Positions 1-8,375 of a stretch of DNA of 64,000 nucleotides are shown here, piece by piece. The notes below the pieces were generated by a model. That model was not told the origin of the DNA, did not search any database, and worked only from the letters and a program-made list of their open reading frames with translations. Origin of the DNA: Blautia sp. An249 (GTDB taxonomy: Bacteria; Bacillota; Clostridia; Lachnospirales; Lachnospiraceae). The stretch lies in assembly GCF_002159835.1 (NCBI RefSeq), contig NZ_NFJL01000005.1:62001-126000 (forward strand), written 5' to 3'. Each line of letters opens with the position of its first letter. Within the stretch, counting starts at the first letter, position 1. The translations under genes and the position numbers were made by a program.

Positions 1-2
1 AG

Positions 3-203
3 ACAACTCATCCGGAAACCGGTCGGTTGGAATATCTCTTTCTCCCTTCTTCTCTATGGGAGGATTTCTTTTCCAGCGAGCCAACACTTTCCCTTATTAT
101 CCGATCCCAGAAAATTTTTGACCTGACCGAGTTGATTGAACGGACAAGGGATTTTTGTGCCAAAGCCGCCTGTGATTACATGCCGCCCGGAGAATTCATT
201 TAG
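3..203 (+). CDS. C-terminal fragment of an unidentified protein (cut by window edge)
   Basis: An open frame enters from the left edge and ends at TAG 201-203. It gives 66 residues ending PPGEFI. The stretch is acidic and leucine-rich with no motif I recognise. It lies 70 bases upstream of the lipoprotein gene, and the promoter-like motif at 228-242 separates the two units. The steady codon use suggests a real gene end, but the function is unknown. Confidence 0.5.
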   Translation, partial: TTHPETGRLEYLFLPSSLWEDFFSSEPTLSLIIRSQKIFDLTELIERTRDFCAKAACDYMPPGEFI

Positions 204-227
204 GTGAAAATTTAAAAAGCCTCTTAA

Positions 228-242
228 TTTCATTCATATTTA
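228..242 (+). promoter_or_regulatory. Element-type promoter motif (TTTC-N3-CATATTTA), exact
   Basis: TTTC at 228-231 and CATATTTA at 235-242, 31 bases before the ATG at 274. It matches the motif shared by more than twenty units of this element exactly. No TTGACA-like -35 box is visible. Confidence 0.7.
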
Positions 243-273
243 TTATATAGAATTTAGGAAGGAGGCTTTCACA

Positions 274-846
274 ATGAAAAAAAGGATTTTTATCGTTTGT
301 TATCTTCTGGGAATCTTACTGACTGGCTGCAACTCTTCTCTCCCTGCGGATGATCCCCCAGAAGAGGTTTCAGCATATTCCAGCAACTCACCACAAGAAG
401 ACGTGCCTTATTATGAAGATATTAAGGGTTCTTCTTTATCCGGAGATATACCGGAAAACCTTATGACTGTATCAAAGGCCCAGGAAATGTTCGGGGGAAT
501 TGGCTTTTCTGACTACGCCAAAGAAAATGTGGACACCGCCACATCGTATACAGCTACTACCGAGGCAAGTACTCTGTCCCTGAAAGCCGATGACAATGAA
601 GTTGTCACAAATATAAAGTTTACCACGAAAATGAATCCCCTGGAGAATGCATTAAAAGAAATCAACTGCTTTTTATCTATTGCTTCGGGTCAAGATCTTT
701 CGCCGGAAGAACAAACTTCCATTAAAGAAATCTTCTCCGATACGCAAAAAGAGAATACCGATGTAAACTCTGTAAAACTCAATGACCAGGTCTTCCTGCT
801 ATGGGCAGATACGAAAAACCAACAATATTCAGTTATCTGGGAATAA
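274..846 (+). CDS. Putative lipoprotein, 190 aa
   Basis: The product starts with a basic n-region and a hydrophobic core ending in the lipobox LTGC (Cys19), so it should be lipidated and anchored outside the membrane. The mature part is acidic and rich in Ser and Thr, with no recognised domain. A strong GGAAGGAGG site precedes the ATG. The gene is a single unit between an exact element-type motif at 228 and a hairpin terminator at 867. It is one of several surface proteins on this element and may take part in cell contact or conjugation; that role is inference. Confidence 0.8.
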   Translation: MKKRIFIVCYLLGILLTGCNSSLPADDPPEEVSAYSSNSPQEDVPYYEDIKGSSLSGDIPENLMTVSKAQEMFGGIGFSDYAKENVDTATSYTATTEASTLSLKADDNEVVTNIKFTTKMNPLENALKEINCFLSIASGQDLSPEEQTSIKEIFSDTQKENTDVNSVKLNDQVFLLWADTKNQQYSVIWE

Positions 847-866
847 TAAAATCCATAAAGAGAGAA

Positions 867-894
867 GGAGCACGGATACTAAAACCCGTGCTCC
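867..894 (+). terminator. Hairpin terminator after the lipoprotein gene
   Basis: Arms GGAGCACGG (867-875) and CCGTGCTCC (886-894) pair perfectly and are followed by ATTTCATTTC. The hairpin sits 20 bases after the stop. Confidence 0.7.
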
Positions 895-942
895 ATTTCA
901 TTTCTGAAGTTTCTGTTTACTTCTTCTACACGAATATCTTTT

Positions 943-1263
943 CTATACAAGTTCCTCATTGGCGTCAACCTCAGTGTAAAAACGCGATACAATAGGCACA
1001 CTTCTAATGCCATATCGATTCAGAAATTTCTCCGGTATATTGGCAAAGTCATTCCAATTAAAGCATCCGCAACTGTATTCTAATTCTCTTTTGCCTTCGT
1101 CTGTAGCCAAGTAGTCTTTTGCAATCTTGCGGAACACTTCAATAACATTTGTTTCCGTTCCTTCTTTCATCAGCTCCGCCGGAAGCTCATACATATCAAT
1201 ATACACATTGATATCCATACCATCCTGATCCCTGCGAATCATCGTATATACTCCATTATCCAC
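943..1263 (-). CDS. Hypothetical protein, 106 aa
   Basis: Small acidic protein with a CGCFNWNDF segment in the middle and no family I recognise. The start is GTG at 1263, with AAGGAG seven bases upstream. It follows the CHAP gene on the same strand by 45 bases. A CATATT sequence at the very end of the CHAP gene (about 1310-1316) could provide a separate promoter, but this may be chance. Confidence 0.7.
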   Translation of the reverse strand: MDNGVYTMIRRDQDGMDINVYIDMYELPAELMKEGTETNVIEVFRKIAKDYLATDEGKRELEYSCGCFNWNDFANIPEKFLNRYGIRSVPIVSRFYTEVDANEELV

Positions 1264-1308
1264 TTTGTGTCTCCTTATCTTTGTGTAATTTTAAATTTCT
1301 CTTTGTGT

Positions 1309-2373
1309 CTAATATGCCGGTACGCCATATCCATTGATCTTAGAACTTCCAACAGGATAGCTTCTCTGTTTACACGCATCGCTGCTGTTTCCTTCAATCG
1401 TGTATACGATTCCATTCTCGCATTTCTCAACAATCCCGACATGATCCGCGGTACCGTCACCGCCCCAGTCAAAGAAAATGATATACCCCGGCTCAGGCTC
1501 GCAGTTTCGGTCCATCCACTGACCATTTGCGATAAACCACGGCTTTCCCTGGAACTCACAATGAGCAAACTTTGGAATCACTCCAGCTTCTATGTAACCG
1601 CACTGAGACGCACACCAGCTGACAAAACATGCGCACCATTCTACCCTGCCATTAAATCCATACCACGACCAATAAGGGGCTCCACCCACATTTCCAAGCT
1701 GAGATTTTGCCACTTCGACAATCTCATCGCTTCCAGCTCCGTGTAAATCAAATACCTTGTTTGTCAGAGAACGGGAATACATATAACCGCTTATTCCGTC
1801 TTTTGTCACATATACAACTGCGTTCTCTTCCGTATCTGTATATACCTGTACCGTATCCCCTTCCTTCAGATAACAGATTGCCTCCTCCATCGAAGTGTCT
1901 TTTGTGATATATGCAAACGGCATATTCACCACCATTGTTTTGGAAGACTGTACTACAGGGATTACAAGGTTATCTGCAGATGTTCCCAGATTCACTTTAA
2001 AGGCATAGATCTCGCTTGTTTGCTTCTCTCCATCCTCACCTTTGCTCTGTCCCCATACAACGACATCATATTGATCACGTTCTAAGGTCTCTTCCGGAAT
2101 ATCCAGCACACAATACTGTTTTCCGCTTTTCCCGCTTGTTTCTACTATAGAGTCCCACACAAACTGACCATCTTTTGAGACAGCGTAAAGGATTTGGTCA
2201 GGTGCCTTCCCCTCCTTAGTGTCATAAACAGCAGTAACTTGTCCGTCCTCTTCCCTGACAGATAGAACCTCTGTCTGGAGAACTCCCTCCGCCGCCTGAA
2301 CGGGAACGGGCATATTACATAAGAGTGTCATGACTGCGAGCATACTGCAAAGTATCCGCTTCTTTCTTAACAT
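1309..2373 (-). CDS. Secreted CHAP-domain cell-wall hydrolase, 354 aa
   Basis: The ATG at 2373 is preceded by AAAGGAGGT. It begins a clear signal peptide (MLRKKR, then a hydrophobic core ending VQAAE). The middle contains an SH3b-like stretch (about 190-235). The C-terminal third is a CHAP domain: the catalytic Cys is in WCACFVSWCA and the His in DHVGIVEK, followed by YTIEGNSS. Such enzymes cut peptidoglycan cross-bridges or amide bonds. On a mobile element a CHAP hydrolase often opens the wall for a conjugation channel, which is the likely role here. It is transcribed from its own element-type motif at 2405. Confidence 0.88.
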   Translation of the reverse strand: MLRKKRILCSMLAVMTLLCNMPVPVQAAEGVLQTEVLSVREEDGQVTAVYDTKEGKAPDQILYAVSKDGQFVWDSIVETSGKSGKQYCVLDIPEETLERDQYDVVVWGQSKGEDGEKQTSEIYAFKVNLGTSADNLVIPVVQSSKTMVVNMPFAYITKDTSMEEAICYLKEGDTVQVYTDTEENAVVYVTKDGISGYMYSRSLTNKVFDLHGAGSDEIVEVAKSQLGNVGGAPYWSWYGFNGRVEWCACFVSWCASQCGYIEAGVIPKFAHCEFQGKPWFIANGQWMDRNCEPEPGYIIFFDWGGDGTADHVGIVEKCENGIVYTIEGNSSDACKQRSYPVGSSKINGYGVPAY

Positions 2374-2404
2374 TTTCGCATACCTCCTTTTCTTTTCTAT
2401 ATTG

Positions 2405-2419
2405 AAAGTATGCGAGATA
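2405..2419 (-). promoter_or_regulatory. Element-type promoter motif (TATC-N3-CATACTTT)
   Basis: Read on the minus strand, TATC-TCG-CATACTTT lies about 32 bases before the CHAP gene start. It matches the element consensus with a C in place of the fifth base of CATATT. Confidence 0.6.
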
Positions 2420-2464
2420 TTTACAGACATAAAAATCCAGCGCATAACATGACCTATTTGAACT

Positions 2465-2803
2465 TTATTGTAAAATTCCCCTTTTTCGAAATTTTTCTTT
2501 TTCTGTATTCTGGATTTTTTCCTCAGTTTCCTCATAATCACATTGTACTGCTCCGTTCTCCCAGCCAGCTTCTTTCAGGAGCTCTTCTGCGGCTTCATAG
2601 ATTGTAATCTCCTGGACATCAAGTTGACCTCCATCCAGCAATTCATATCTCTTATTTGCAAAGGTATAGTCATAGCCGTCGTCGCACTCTTGTATAAGAA
2701 AGAATCCCTGTTTGTGATTATAAAAGGCCATCTCTGTCTCAGTCGGGTTCTCGATTGCGCGATGAAGATCTTGCTCTGCTAAATGCTGTATCTTTTCTTC
2801 CAC
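2465..2803 (-). CDS. Hypothetical protein, 112 aa
   Basis: Acidic protein with a basic, glutamine- and lysine-rich tail. No family recognised. GTG start at 2803 with AGAAAGGAGAAAC directly upstream. It ends about 90 bases before the CHAP start, and the CHAP promoter motif lies in that gap. No clear element-type motif was found directly upstream, so it may be cotranscribed with the PP-loop gene. Confidence 0.65.
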   Translation of the reverse strand: MEEKIQHLAEQDLHRAIENPTETEMAFYNHKQGFFLIQECDDGYDYTFANKRYELLDGGQLDVQEITIYEAAEELLKEAGWENGAVQCDYEETEEKIQNTEKEKFRKRGILQ

Positions 2804-2839
2804 CGTTTCTCCTTTCTACAGATGTGTATCCTAATTGTG

Positions 2840-2869
2840 AGGGACCGGCTCGTTGCCCGTCCGATCCCT
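2840..2869 (-). terminator. Weak hairpin between the PP-loop gene and the next unit
   Basis: Nine-base-pair stem, AGGGATCGG against CCGGTCCCT with one G-T pair. There is no strong U tract, so termination is uncertain. Confidence 0.4.
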
Positions 2870-2918
2870 CTTCTTAATCCTATTATTTACCTGCTGCATT
2901 CCTAACTGCCGCCGCGTA

Positions 2919-3680
2919 TTAGGCGGCCTCAGTCTTTCCCGTATCTGATCCGGTTTGCACTTCTTCCATATAACTCCATATTGTAATCTGCTGGTCCTCC
3001 AGAGCAAATCTACGGTCCAAGTCATGAACCGTGCCGTCCGGCCGGAATGTACGTGGGCTCTCAACATCCCACTGCATCATCATCTTCCACAACTCTGGAT
3101 AATCGTGCCGAACCGTTCTCAACGAAGAAAGAGACTGTTTCGGGCAAAAAAAGCAACCCAATCGCTTAAATTTCTTATAAAGAGGATTCATCATGTCTCT
3201 TTCCTGCAAAAAGTTAATGCAATCCTGCTCGGTCATCCTCCAGTCAGCCAATGGTGCTCTGCAATTTGGAGTCAGATGTTTCAATCGTTTTGTTTCATCC
3301 GCTGCAATTCCCAAATAACGAATATGCTCTCCATAAGTTTTGTAGTGCTTCTCTATTGCCCGCAGTTTCAACCGATCGTTGCACCATGCCCCGATTGTAA
3401 ACGGGTACCCATAGATCGCTCCTTTCCTTGCGCCCTTCTTATAAGTCTGATGGAATCCTTCATCAAAACTGATGACTGAAGGTACTCTTGTAATTTTTCT
3501 TCCAATATAACCTTCCAATTTGTCTAAATAATCGTACATTTCCGGGAACTCTGCTCCCATGGTCGGTGTCGCCATCACATTTATAAATACAATGTCGTCA
3601 ATGACCATTCCCATTTCAATCATTTTAATCAACATAGCAGTGCTGTCTTTCCCACCACTTAAGCTTACAATATGCTTCAT
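2919..3680 (-). CDS. PP-loop ATPase of the PAPS-reductase/DndC-like family, 253 aa
   Basis: The P-loop SGGKDSTAM lies at residues 7-15, where this superfamily binds ATP and activates a carboxyl, sulfur or adenylate group. Further along are AWCNDRLKL, NCRAPLADW and the pair CFFC (about 175). These Cys are placed as in phage and plasmid PAPS-reductase-like and DndC-like proteins that handle sulfur transfer. No DndB, D or E partner is visible, so DNA phosphorothioation is not supported here; base or tRNA thiolation is equally possible. ATG 3680 is chosen because GGAG lies eight bases upstream. Phage- and plasmid-borne relatives are common. Confidence 0.82.
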   Translation of the reverse strand: MKHIVSLSGGKDSTAMLIKMIEMGMVIDDIVFINVMATPTMGAEFPEMYDYLDKLEGYIGRKITRVPSVISFDEGFHQTYKKGARKGAIYGYPFTIGAWCNDRLKLRAIEKHYKTYGEHIRYLGIAADETKRLKHLTPNCRAPLADWRMTEQDCINFLQERDMMNPLYKKFKRLGCFFCPKQSLSSLRTVRHDYPELWKMMMQWDVESPRTFRPDGTVHDLDRRFALEDQQITIWSYMEEVQTGSDTGKTEAA

Positions 3681-3807
3681 CCTTCCCATCTCCAGCGTGA
3701 ATTTTGCTATTGATGGGATAAGTCCATGCTTTCCGGTGTGTCCTTTTACTCCGTCTAACCTTCTCTTATTTTTTCGGTGTTTCTATGCGCAATCATTTGA
3801 CACCTGA

Positions 3808-3834
3808 CGGAAACCCCTATACGGGGATTTTCCG
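3808..3834 (-). terminator. Hairpin terminator after the 121-aa gene
   Basis: CGGAAACCCC pairs imperfectly with CGGGGATTTTCCG across a TATA-like loop, about 25 bases downstream of the stop at 3857. Confidence 0.5.
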
Positions 3835-3856
3835 AAGCATATCCAAAAACAGGATA

Positions 3857-4222
3857 TTACAGGGCAAGGTTTGCATAGGCTACCCGCTCTATCTCCAGAA
3901 TTTCTACATTGGATATAGCACGGTATGGTCTCCTATAATTCTCATCATCTATCCAATCCTTCAGTTTTATTTCCACTTCCATTTCAACACAGTCATGATC
4001 TCCGCTTATAGAAAAATAGTATTTTTCTCCTTTTCTTACATTTCCACGAATCGTTGTGTAGCTAAAACAGACTCTGTACAGCGGAATACACAGGATTGAA
4101 TTTAAGATCTGCTTTGGATGCAGATTCTTCAGCAACTTCCTATATTTCTCTGTCTCTGGCAAAGTTCCTCCGATTGCCGCCTCTGAAAAAAAGCAGCAAT
4201 CAGCAAACTTATGAATATGCAT
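3857..4222 (-). CDS. Hypothetical protein, 121 aa
   Basis: Small protein starting MHIHKFADCCFFSE, with a beta-rich C-terminal half. Function unknown. ATG 4222 is chosen because AGAAGGAGG precedes it at the right distance; an in-frame ATG at 4273 has no ribosome site. It is a single gene downstream of a CATATT-type motif at 4287. Confidence 0.65.
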   Translation of the reverse strand: MHIHKFADCCFFSEAAIGGTLPETEKYRKLLKNLHPKQILNSILCIPLYRVCFSYTTIRGNVRKGEKYYFSISGDHDCVEMEVEIKLKDWIDDENYRRPYRAISNVEILEIERVAYANLAL

Positions 4223-4286
4223 ACATTTCCTCCTTCTGCAATGCGTATCTAAATTCCGGCCTCCTTTCGTCATTGTATTTTCCTAT

Positions 4287-4301
4287 TGAATATGAAATAA
4301 A
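4287..4301 (-). promoter_or_regulatory. Element-type promoter motif, variant (TTTA-N3-CATATTCA)
   Basis: On the minus strand TTTA-TTT-CATATTCA lies 65 bases before the start at 4222. It differs from the consensus in the last base of TTTC and the end of the CATATTTA block. Confidence 0.5.
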
Positions 4302-4344
4302 ATGCGTATCCCAAATACACTTGCCCTCAGCTACTGAAAGGGGC

Positions 4345-4373
4345 AAAAAAGAGGAGGTCCTTGCCTCCTCTTT
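4345..4373 (-). terminator. Hairpin terminator with U tract
   Basis: Arms AAAGAGGAGG (4348-4357) and CCTCCTCTTT (4364-4373) are perfect, and the minus strand reads into TTTTTT. It closes the gene at 4389-4763. Confidence 0.8.
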
Positions 4374-4388
4374 CCTGCAGATATTCTT

Positions 4389-4763
4389 TTATAGCTCAAT
4401 CTCTATGTGGTCTGGCAGGACTGTTTTAAATCCTTTTGTCACCTTGATAAAACCCGGTATCTTGTCATCTTTCAGCTGCAGTGATGTGGACCACGGGTCA
4501 TTAGACTCATAGATATATTCCGTACCTTCTTCATCTGATTTTACCGCAGCTGCGAAAAAGAATGCCATTTCATAATGGCACAGCAAGCTTTTAAGGTGAT
4601 CTACCAAAGGTTTTATTTCATTCTCGTAGACCTCCTGTTTGTCAACAGTTATATACTTCACCTTTTCTGCCATTGTTGTTCCTCCCTGTAAATGAATTGT
4701 TTTACTTTCCTTACACCGAGAACACCATATGTACAACATTGTATCATATAGGACAATAGCCAT
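4389..4763 (-). CDS. Hypothetical protein, 124 aa
   Basis: Unknown function. Two starts are possible. ATG 4763 has GGAGAGG four bases upstream and follows an exact element-type motif by 50 bases. ATG 4673 (MAEKVKYITVDKQ) also has a good GGGAGGAAC site and gives 94 residues. The segment between them (about 30 residues with CSRC) is less protein-like, so 4673 may be the true start. A perfect terminator follows the stop. Confidence 0.65.
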   Translation of the reverse strand: MAIVLYDTMLYIWCSRCKESKTIHLQGGTTMAEKVKYITVDKQEVYENEIKPLVDHLKSLLCHYEMAFFFAAAVKSDEEGTEYIYESNDPWSTSLQLKDDKIPGFIKVTKGFKTVLPDHIEIEL

Positions 4764-4813
4764 CGACCTCTCCAGCTATTTTGTATTCGCCCTCGGAGAT
4801 AAGCTTATCATTA

Positions 4814-4828
4814 TAAATATGAGAGAAA
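4814..4828 (-). promoter_or_regulatory. Element-type promoter motif (TTTC-N3-CATATTTA), exact
   Basis: Minus-strand TTTC-TCT-CATATTTA, a full match to the consensus, 51 bases before ATG 4763. Confidence 0.7.
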
Positions 4829-4949
4829 CTTAACTGAAAATGTGTCATTCGCAATCGACATATGTATAGGGGTGTAATTTTACAATTCATATTTTCCGCC
4901 TTGTACTGAAAAGAGGGCTATCCTATAATAAAGAAAATTCGTCCGCTGT

Positions 4950-5007
4950 AACAATTCGCGGACATTTGCCTGTTATACTATCTGCAAAAAGCAAAGGAAG
5001 TGAGAAT
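4950..5007 (+). promoter_or_regulatory. Promoter and operator region of the broken response regulator
   Basis: A perfect dyad, GTCCGC to GCGGAC, lies at about 4951-4971. It is followed by an extended -10 (TGTTATACTAT) and GGAAGTGAGAAT before ATG 5008. It looks like an ordinary host-type promoter, not the element type. Confidence 0.45.
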
Positions 5008-5615
5008 ATGAAGCAGATTTTAATTGTCGAGGACGACAGTTTTTTGAATAAGATGTTAGCCTACAACCTGCGAATCCGGCTGACGGAGGTTGTCAGGGTG
5101 TGTTCGTCTACATACTTCTCGTCTATATCCCACAGCTTTTCCAAAAGCTGCCCACGGGTCAGCACTTGTCGGGGATTTTTACGGAACAGGTTCAGCATTT
5201 TGTACTCCATCGGGGATAGGGTCAGGGGCTTGCCGTTTAAGGAAGCTGTCTGCTCCGAGAAGTCCAGAAACAGCCTCCCGTCATCGTAAATGTCCTTGGC
5301 CGGTTTGTGGTGTTCCAGCATGGCGAACATGGCTTTGATTTTCCGCTGCAAGGCCCTGATCACAAAGGGCTTTGTGATGTAGTCCACCGCGCCCACCTCA
5401 TAGCCCCGTATCTGGTCGCTCTCCTGATCGTTGGCGGTCAGGAAAATCACGATGGTGTCCAGGTGCTGGGGCTTTATCAGCTTGCACAGCTCAAAGCCGT
5501 TCCCGTCCGGCAGGTTGATGTCCAGCAAGACTAAATCAAATTCCTGCGTGTGCAGGGCTTCGGTTGCTGTCCTGGCGTTCAGGGCAGAGGTCACGCTGTA
5601 GCCGTCAGCGGACAG
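5008..5615. pseudogene. Response-regulator gene scrambled by an internal inversion
   Basis: On the plus strand 5008-5070 encodes the first 21 residues of an OmpR-type receiver (MKQILIVEDD...MLAYNL). The rest of the same protein runs on the minus strand from 5615 down to 5061: SADGYSV, LVLLDINLPDG with the phosphorylatable Asp, the conserved Thr and Lys of LTAND and TKPF, and the winged-helix domain up to TTSVSRIR. It then meets the inverted start of the gene. The two halves join at a shared CTG codon. Short inverted copies of GCTGACGG (about 5080-5087) and CCGTCAGC (about 5603-5610) lie just inside both break points. The regulator cannot be made from either strand. It resembles VanR/BceR-type regulators. 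Confidence 0.8.
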
Positions 5616-5787
5616 GCTATTCCGTCATGGATAACTACGTTCACAGAACATGGAAAAGCAAAGTACAGCTTTCCCACATTCTGCAAACATAGTTCCACAC
5701 AACTCCATAAAACAGCCCGTTATACACATTTTCACAGTGCCTACGACGGACAGAATCTCACGCATCATTCTATTTATTTTTTTCAAA

Positions 5788-5813
5788 AACTATGACATAA
5801 TGGTGTCATAGTT
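5788..5813 (+). promoter_or_regulatory. Palindromic operator in front of the WYL regulator
   Basis: AACTATGACA (5788-5797) and TGTCATAGTT (5804-5813) are perfect inverted arms around TAATGG. The site is 33 bases before the regulator's start and overlaps the probable promoter. It is a natural binding site for the HTH-WYL protein itself. Confidence 0.65.
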
Positions 5814-5845
5814 AGAGTGATATGATTTAGGAGAAAGGAAAATTT

Positions 5846-6754
5846 ATGAAGATTGACCGTTTGATGGGCATTATATTACATTTGTTGAAAAATGGGAAAA
5901 CATCCGCAGCACAGCTTGCCAATAAGTTTGAAGTAAATACAAGAACTATTATGCGTGATATTGATACCTTGTGTCAGGCGGGTATTCCAATCACATCTGC
6001 TTATGGCGTTCATGGCGGATATGAAATATTAGATACCTATGTATTGGATAAGCATTTAGGAAATGAACGTGATTATAAAAACATAATCAGTGCTTTGCGT
6101 TCAATGGCAAGCGCTTATGAAAATAAAACAATCCAAGAAACGATAGATAAGATAACTTTATTAGCAGAAAATAAGGAAACTGCCATTGAAATTGATTTAG
6201 GGGCGGCACATGAAAATGTAGATACCAATACGCTGATAAGCACTTTGGAAAAGGCAGTCAACGCTCAAAGAACAGTTCAGTTTTTATACACGAATAATGC
6301 AAATGCTTCACATACCGTTTCGGTAGAGCCTGTCGGTGTCGTCTATAAATGGTACAACTGGTATCTTATTGGCTACAGCACAAAGCATGAGGATTACAGA
6401 ATGTACAAGCTGGTCAGAATGGAAGCATTATCTGTGACAGAGCAAAGCATTACGAGGAAGCATTCTCTTAGCAAAGTTATGGAGGAATGGAGTGATACCC
6501 AGCAAATTACAGAAATCAGAGCCATAGGCAGCGCACAGATTAAGATAAAATGCAGGGAGTATTTGAACATAGAGATAACAAGGGAATTTGAGAATGGAGA
6601 TTTTGAGTTTTGTATTCATGTTCCCCAAAATGAAACGTTTTGGTTTGGCGTACTGCTTTCATTTGGGAATAAAGTGAAAGTTTTAGAGCCGCAGGGCATT
6701 ATAGATAAAATTTCACAGACCTGTGAAGAAGTGTTGAGCATTTATAGGAGGTAA
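5846..6754 (+). CDS. HTH (DeoR/HTH_11) - WYL domain transcriptional regulator, 302 aa
   Basis: The N-terminus (1-60) is a winged helix: a LLKNGKTSAAQLANKFEVNTRTIMRDIDTL helix-turn-helix with the arginine-rich recognition helix, followed by HGGYEI. A WYL ligand-binding domain follows (about 140-215), with YKWYNWYLIGYSTKHEDYRMYKLVRM. Such proteins sense a ligand, sometimes nucleic acid, and control neighbouring genes. It is first in a tight four-gene plus-strand cassette and has a palindromic operator upstream. No element-type motif is present, so the cassette looks like acquired cargo. Confidence 0.88.
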   Translation: MKIDRLMGIILHLLKNGKTSAAQLANKFEVNTRTIMRDIDTLCQAGIPITSAYGVHGGYEILDTYVLDKHLGNERDYKNIISALRSMASAYENKTIQETIDKITLLAENKETAIEIDLGAAHENVDTNTLISTLEKAVNAQRTVQFLYTNNANASHTVSVEPVGVVYKWYNWYLIGYSTKHEDYRMYKLVRMEALSVTEQSITRKHSLSKVMEEWSDTQQITEIRAIGSAQIKIKCREYLNIEITREFENGDFEFCIHVPQNETFWFGVLLSFGNKVKVLEPQGIIDKISQTCEEVLSIYRR

Positions 6755-6756
6755 GC

Positions 6757-7971
6757 ATGGTGGATTTTACCATAGAAAAGTATTATACAAAGCAGCAGAT
6801 ACGCAGGGGGCTGGCGCATTATCAGAATATAGACCATTCAGAAAAATTGTATGGAACAGACGGAATAAAAAAGCTGATGAGGAAACTGCATTCCATTCAG
6901 TATGATCCGTTGAATGTGGTCGGACGCAACGCTGATTTGGTACTGCAAGCCCGAATTGCGGATTACCGAAGCGAAATGCTGGAGTACCTGCTTTATACGG
7001 AGCATTTTCTTACAGACGGATTTGATAAGGAAATGTGCATTTATATTACAGAGGACTTTGAAAGGTTTGAAAATGTCAGACAGATACAGGCGCAGTCAGC
7101 CGAGCGCACTTTGTCGTACAGAGGGCAGACAGAAGCGTTGAATATATTGCAGGAAGTAAGAGCATTTGTGTCTGCAAATGGTTTAACGGGAACAAAAGAT
7201 ATTTCAATCGGAGAGGTAAGAGAAAGCCGGTGGGGGCATAAGAAACTATCCAGTGCGGCGTTGGATTATCTGTATACAAAAGGGGAATTATGCGTTGCAA
7301 AAAAGATTGGGACACAAAAACAGTTCGATTTGACTGAACGTGTGATACCAAAAGACTATTTTTCGGGCTTTCGTTTTATGACGATAGAACAGTTTTTGGA
7401 CTGGTATGTAAAAAGGAGAATTGCGGGCGTAGGTATTTTGTGGGGAAAACGGGGCGGCGCATGGCAGGGTAATTATTTATGGGATAATGAACTGCGAAAA
7501 AGCACGATAGCCAGATTAGCAGAAAAAGGGGAACTTAAAGTTATTCATGTGGAGGGGATTACAGAAGAATTTTACTGCTGTGAGGATTTTCTCGAATCCC
7601 TGAAAAGTGAAAGGGCAAGTGACTACGCCAGATTTATCGCACCGCTTGACAACATGATATGGGACAGAAAAATGACAGAAAGTATATTTGATTTTTCATA
7701 CAGTTGGGAGGTATATACGCCAGTATCAAAACGGAAATATGGGTATTATGTCCTTCCCGTTTTATACAATGATAGCTTTGTTGCACGTTTTGAAGCTGTT
7801 CCTGTAAGTAAAGGCAAGTGCTTTGAAATTAAAAACTGGTGGTGGGAAAAGGGGGTTTTAACTGATGAAAAAATAACAAATACGATTATGGAAGAAATGG
7901 AAAGGTTTGCAGATTTGCATAACGTAACGTTAAGCAGCAAAAATCAAAAACAGTTGGAGGTAAGATTATGA
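6757..7971 (+). CDS. Winged-helix DNA-binding protein of the YcaQ/AlkX (HTH_42) family, 404 aa
   Basis: The hallmark HSIQYDPLNVVGRNADLVLQARI lies near residues 45-70, and a later WEVYTPVSKRKYGYYVLPVL segment fits the HTH_42 fold. E. coli YcaQ (AlkX) in this family is a DNA glycosylase that unhooks interstrand cross-links and removes alkylated bases; Streptomyces relatives give self-resistance to genotoxins. The glycosylase role here is family knowledge, not shown. The gene starts 2 bases after the WYL gene and overlaps the next by 4, so the set is one operon, perhaps a damage-inducible repair cassette. Confidence 0.85.
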   Translation: MVDFTIEKYYTKQQIRRGLAHYQNIDHSEKLYGTDGIKKLMRKLHSIQYDPLNVVGRNADLVLQARIADYRSEMLEYLLYTEHFLTDGFDKEMCIYITEDFERFENVRQIQAQSAERTLSYRGQTEALNILQEVRAFVSANGLTGTKDISIGEVRESRWGHKKLSSAALDYLYTKGELCVAKKIGTQKQFDLTERVIPKDYFSGFRFMTIEQFLDWYVKRRIAGVGILWGKRGGAWQGNYLWDNELRKSTIARLAEKGELKVIHVEGITEEFYCCEDFLESLKSERASDYARFIAPLDNMIWDRKMTESIFDFSYSWEVYTPVSKRKYGYYVLPVLYNDSFVARFEAVPVSKGKCFEIKNWWWEKGVLTDEKITNTIMEEMERFADLHNVTLSSKNQKQLEVRL

Positions 7972-8336
7972 GTGAAATAACCAGATTAGATGTCAGTGAA
8001 GAATGGGCACATACAGGTATTGTGAAAGCGGGGGACTACTGTTTTTTGAGTTATTGTGTCGGAAATACAGACGGCTCAACCGAGGAACAGATTAACGGGG
8101 CTTTTGATGTAATGGGGAAAAGATTAGCGTTGTTTGGCTTAACGCTTGAGAACGTAGTTCAAATGGACTGTTTATTTCGGGATGTGTGGAATATTCCTAT
8201 CATGGAAAAGGTTATAAAAGAGAGATTTCACGGGAAGTATCCAGTCCGTAAATCAATCCAGACCAATTTCGCAGACAAAGGAGGCGAAAACGGATTGAAA
8301 TTTCAAGTTGATGCCATTGCATATTGCGGGAAATAA
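7968..8336 (+). CDS. RidA/YjgF-family protein, 122 aa
   Basis: Length and pattern fit the Rid fold, with FLSYCVGNTDGSTEEQINGAFDVMGKRLALFGLTLENVVQMDCLF and a C-terminal DAIAYC strand. Most RidA proteins hydrolyse reactive enamines and imines. The usual catalytic Arg of RidA (in PxR(S/A)) may correspond to the R of PVRKSIQTNF, so deaminase activity is possible but unproven. It overlaps the upstream gene by 4 bases (ATGA). Confidence 0.8.
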   Translation: MSEITRLDVSEEWAHTGIVKAGDYCFLSYCVGNTDGSTEEQINGAFDVMGKRLALFGLTLENVVQMDCLFRDVWNIPIMEKVIKERFHGKYPVRKSIQTNFADKGGENGLKFQVDAIAYCGK

Positions 8337-8375
8337 GTGTTTATTCACAAATTAAATTTTAATGAGGGATTATAG

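Noticed and set aside
2919-3680. DNA phosphorothioation (Dnd) system
   Set aside because: Only a DndC-like protein is present; DndB, DndD and DndE are missing from the neighbourhood.
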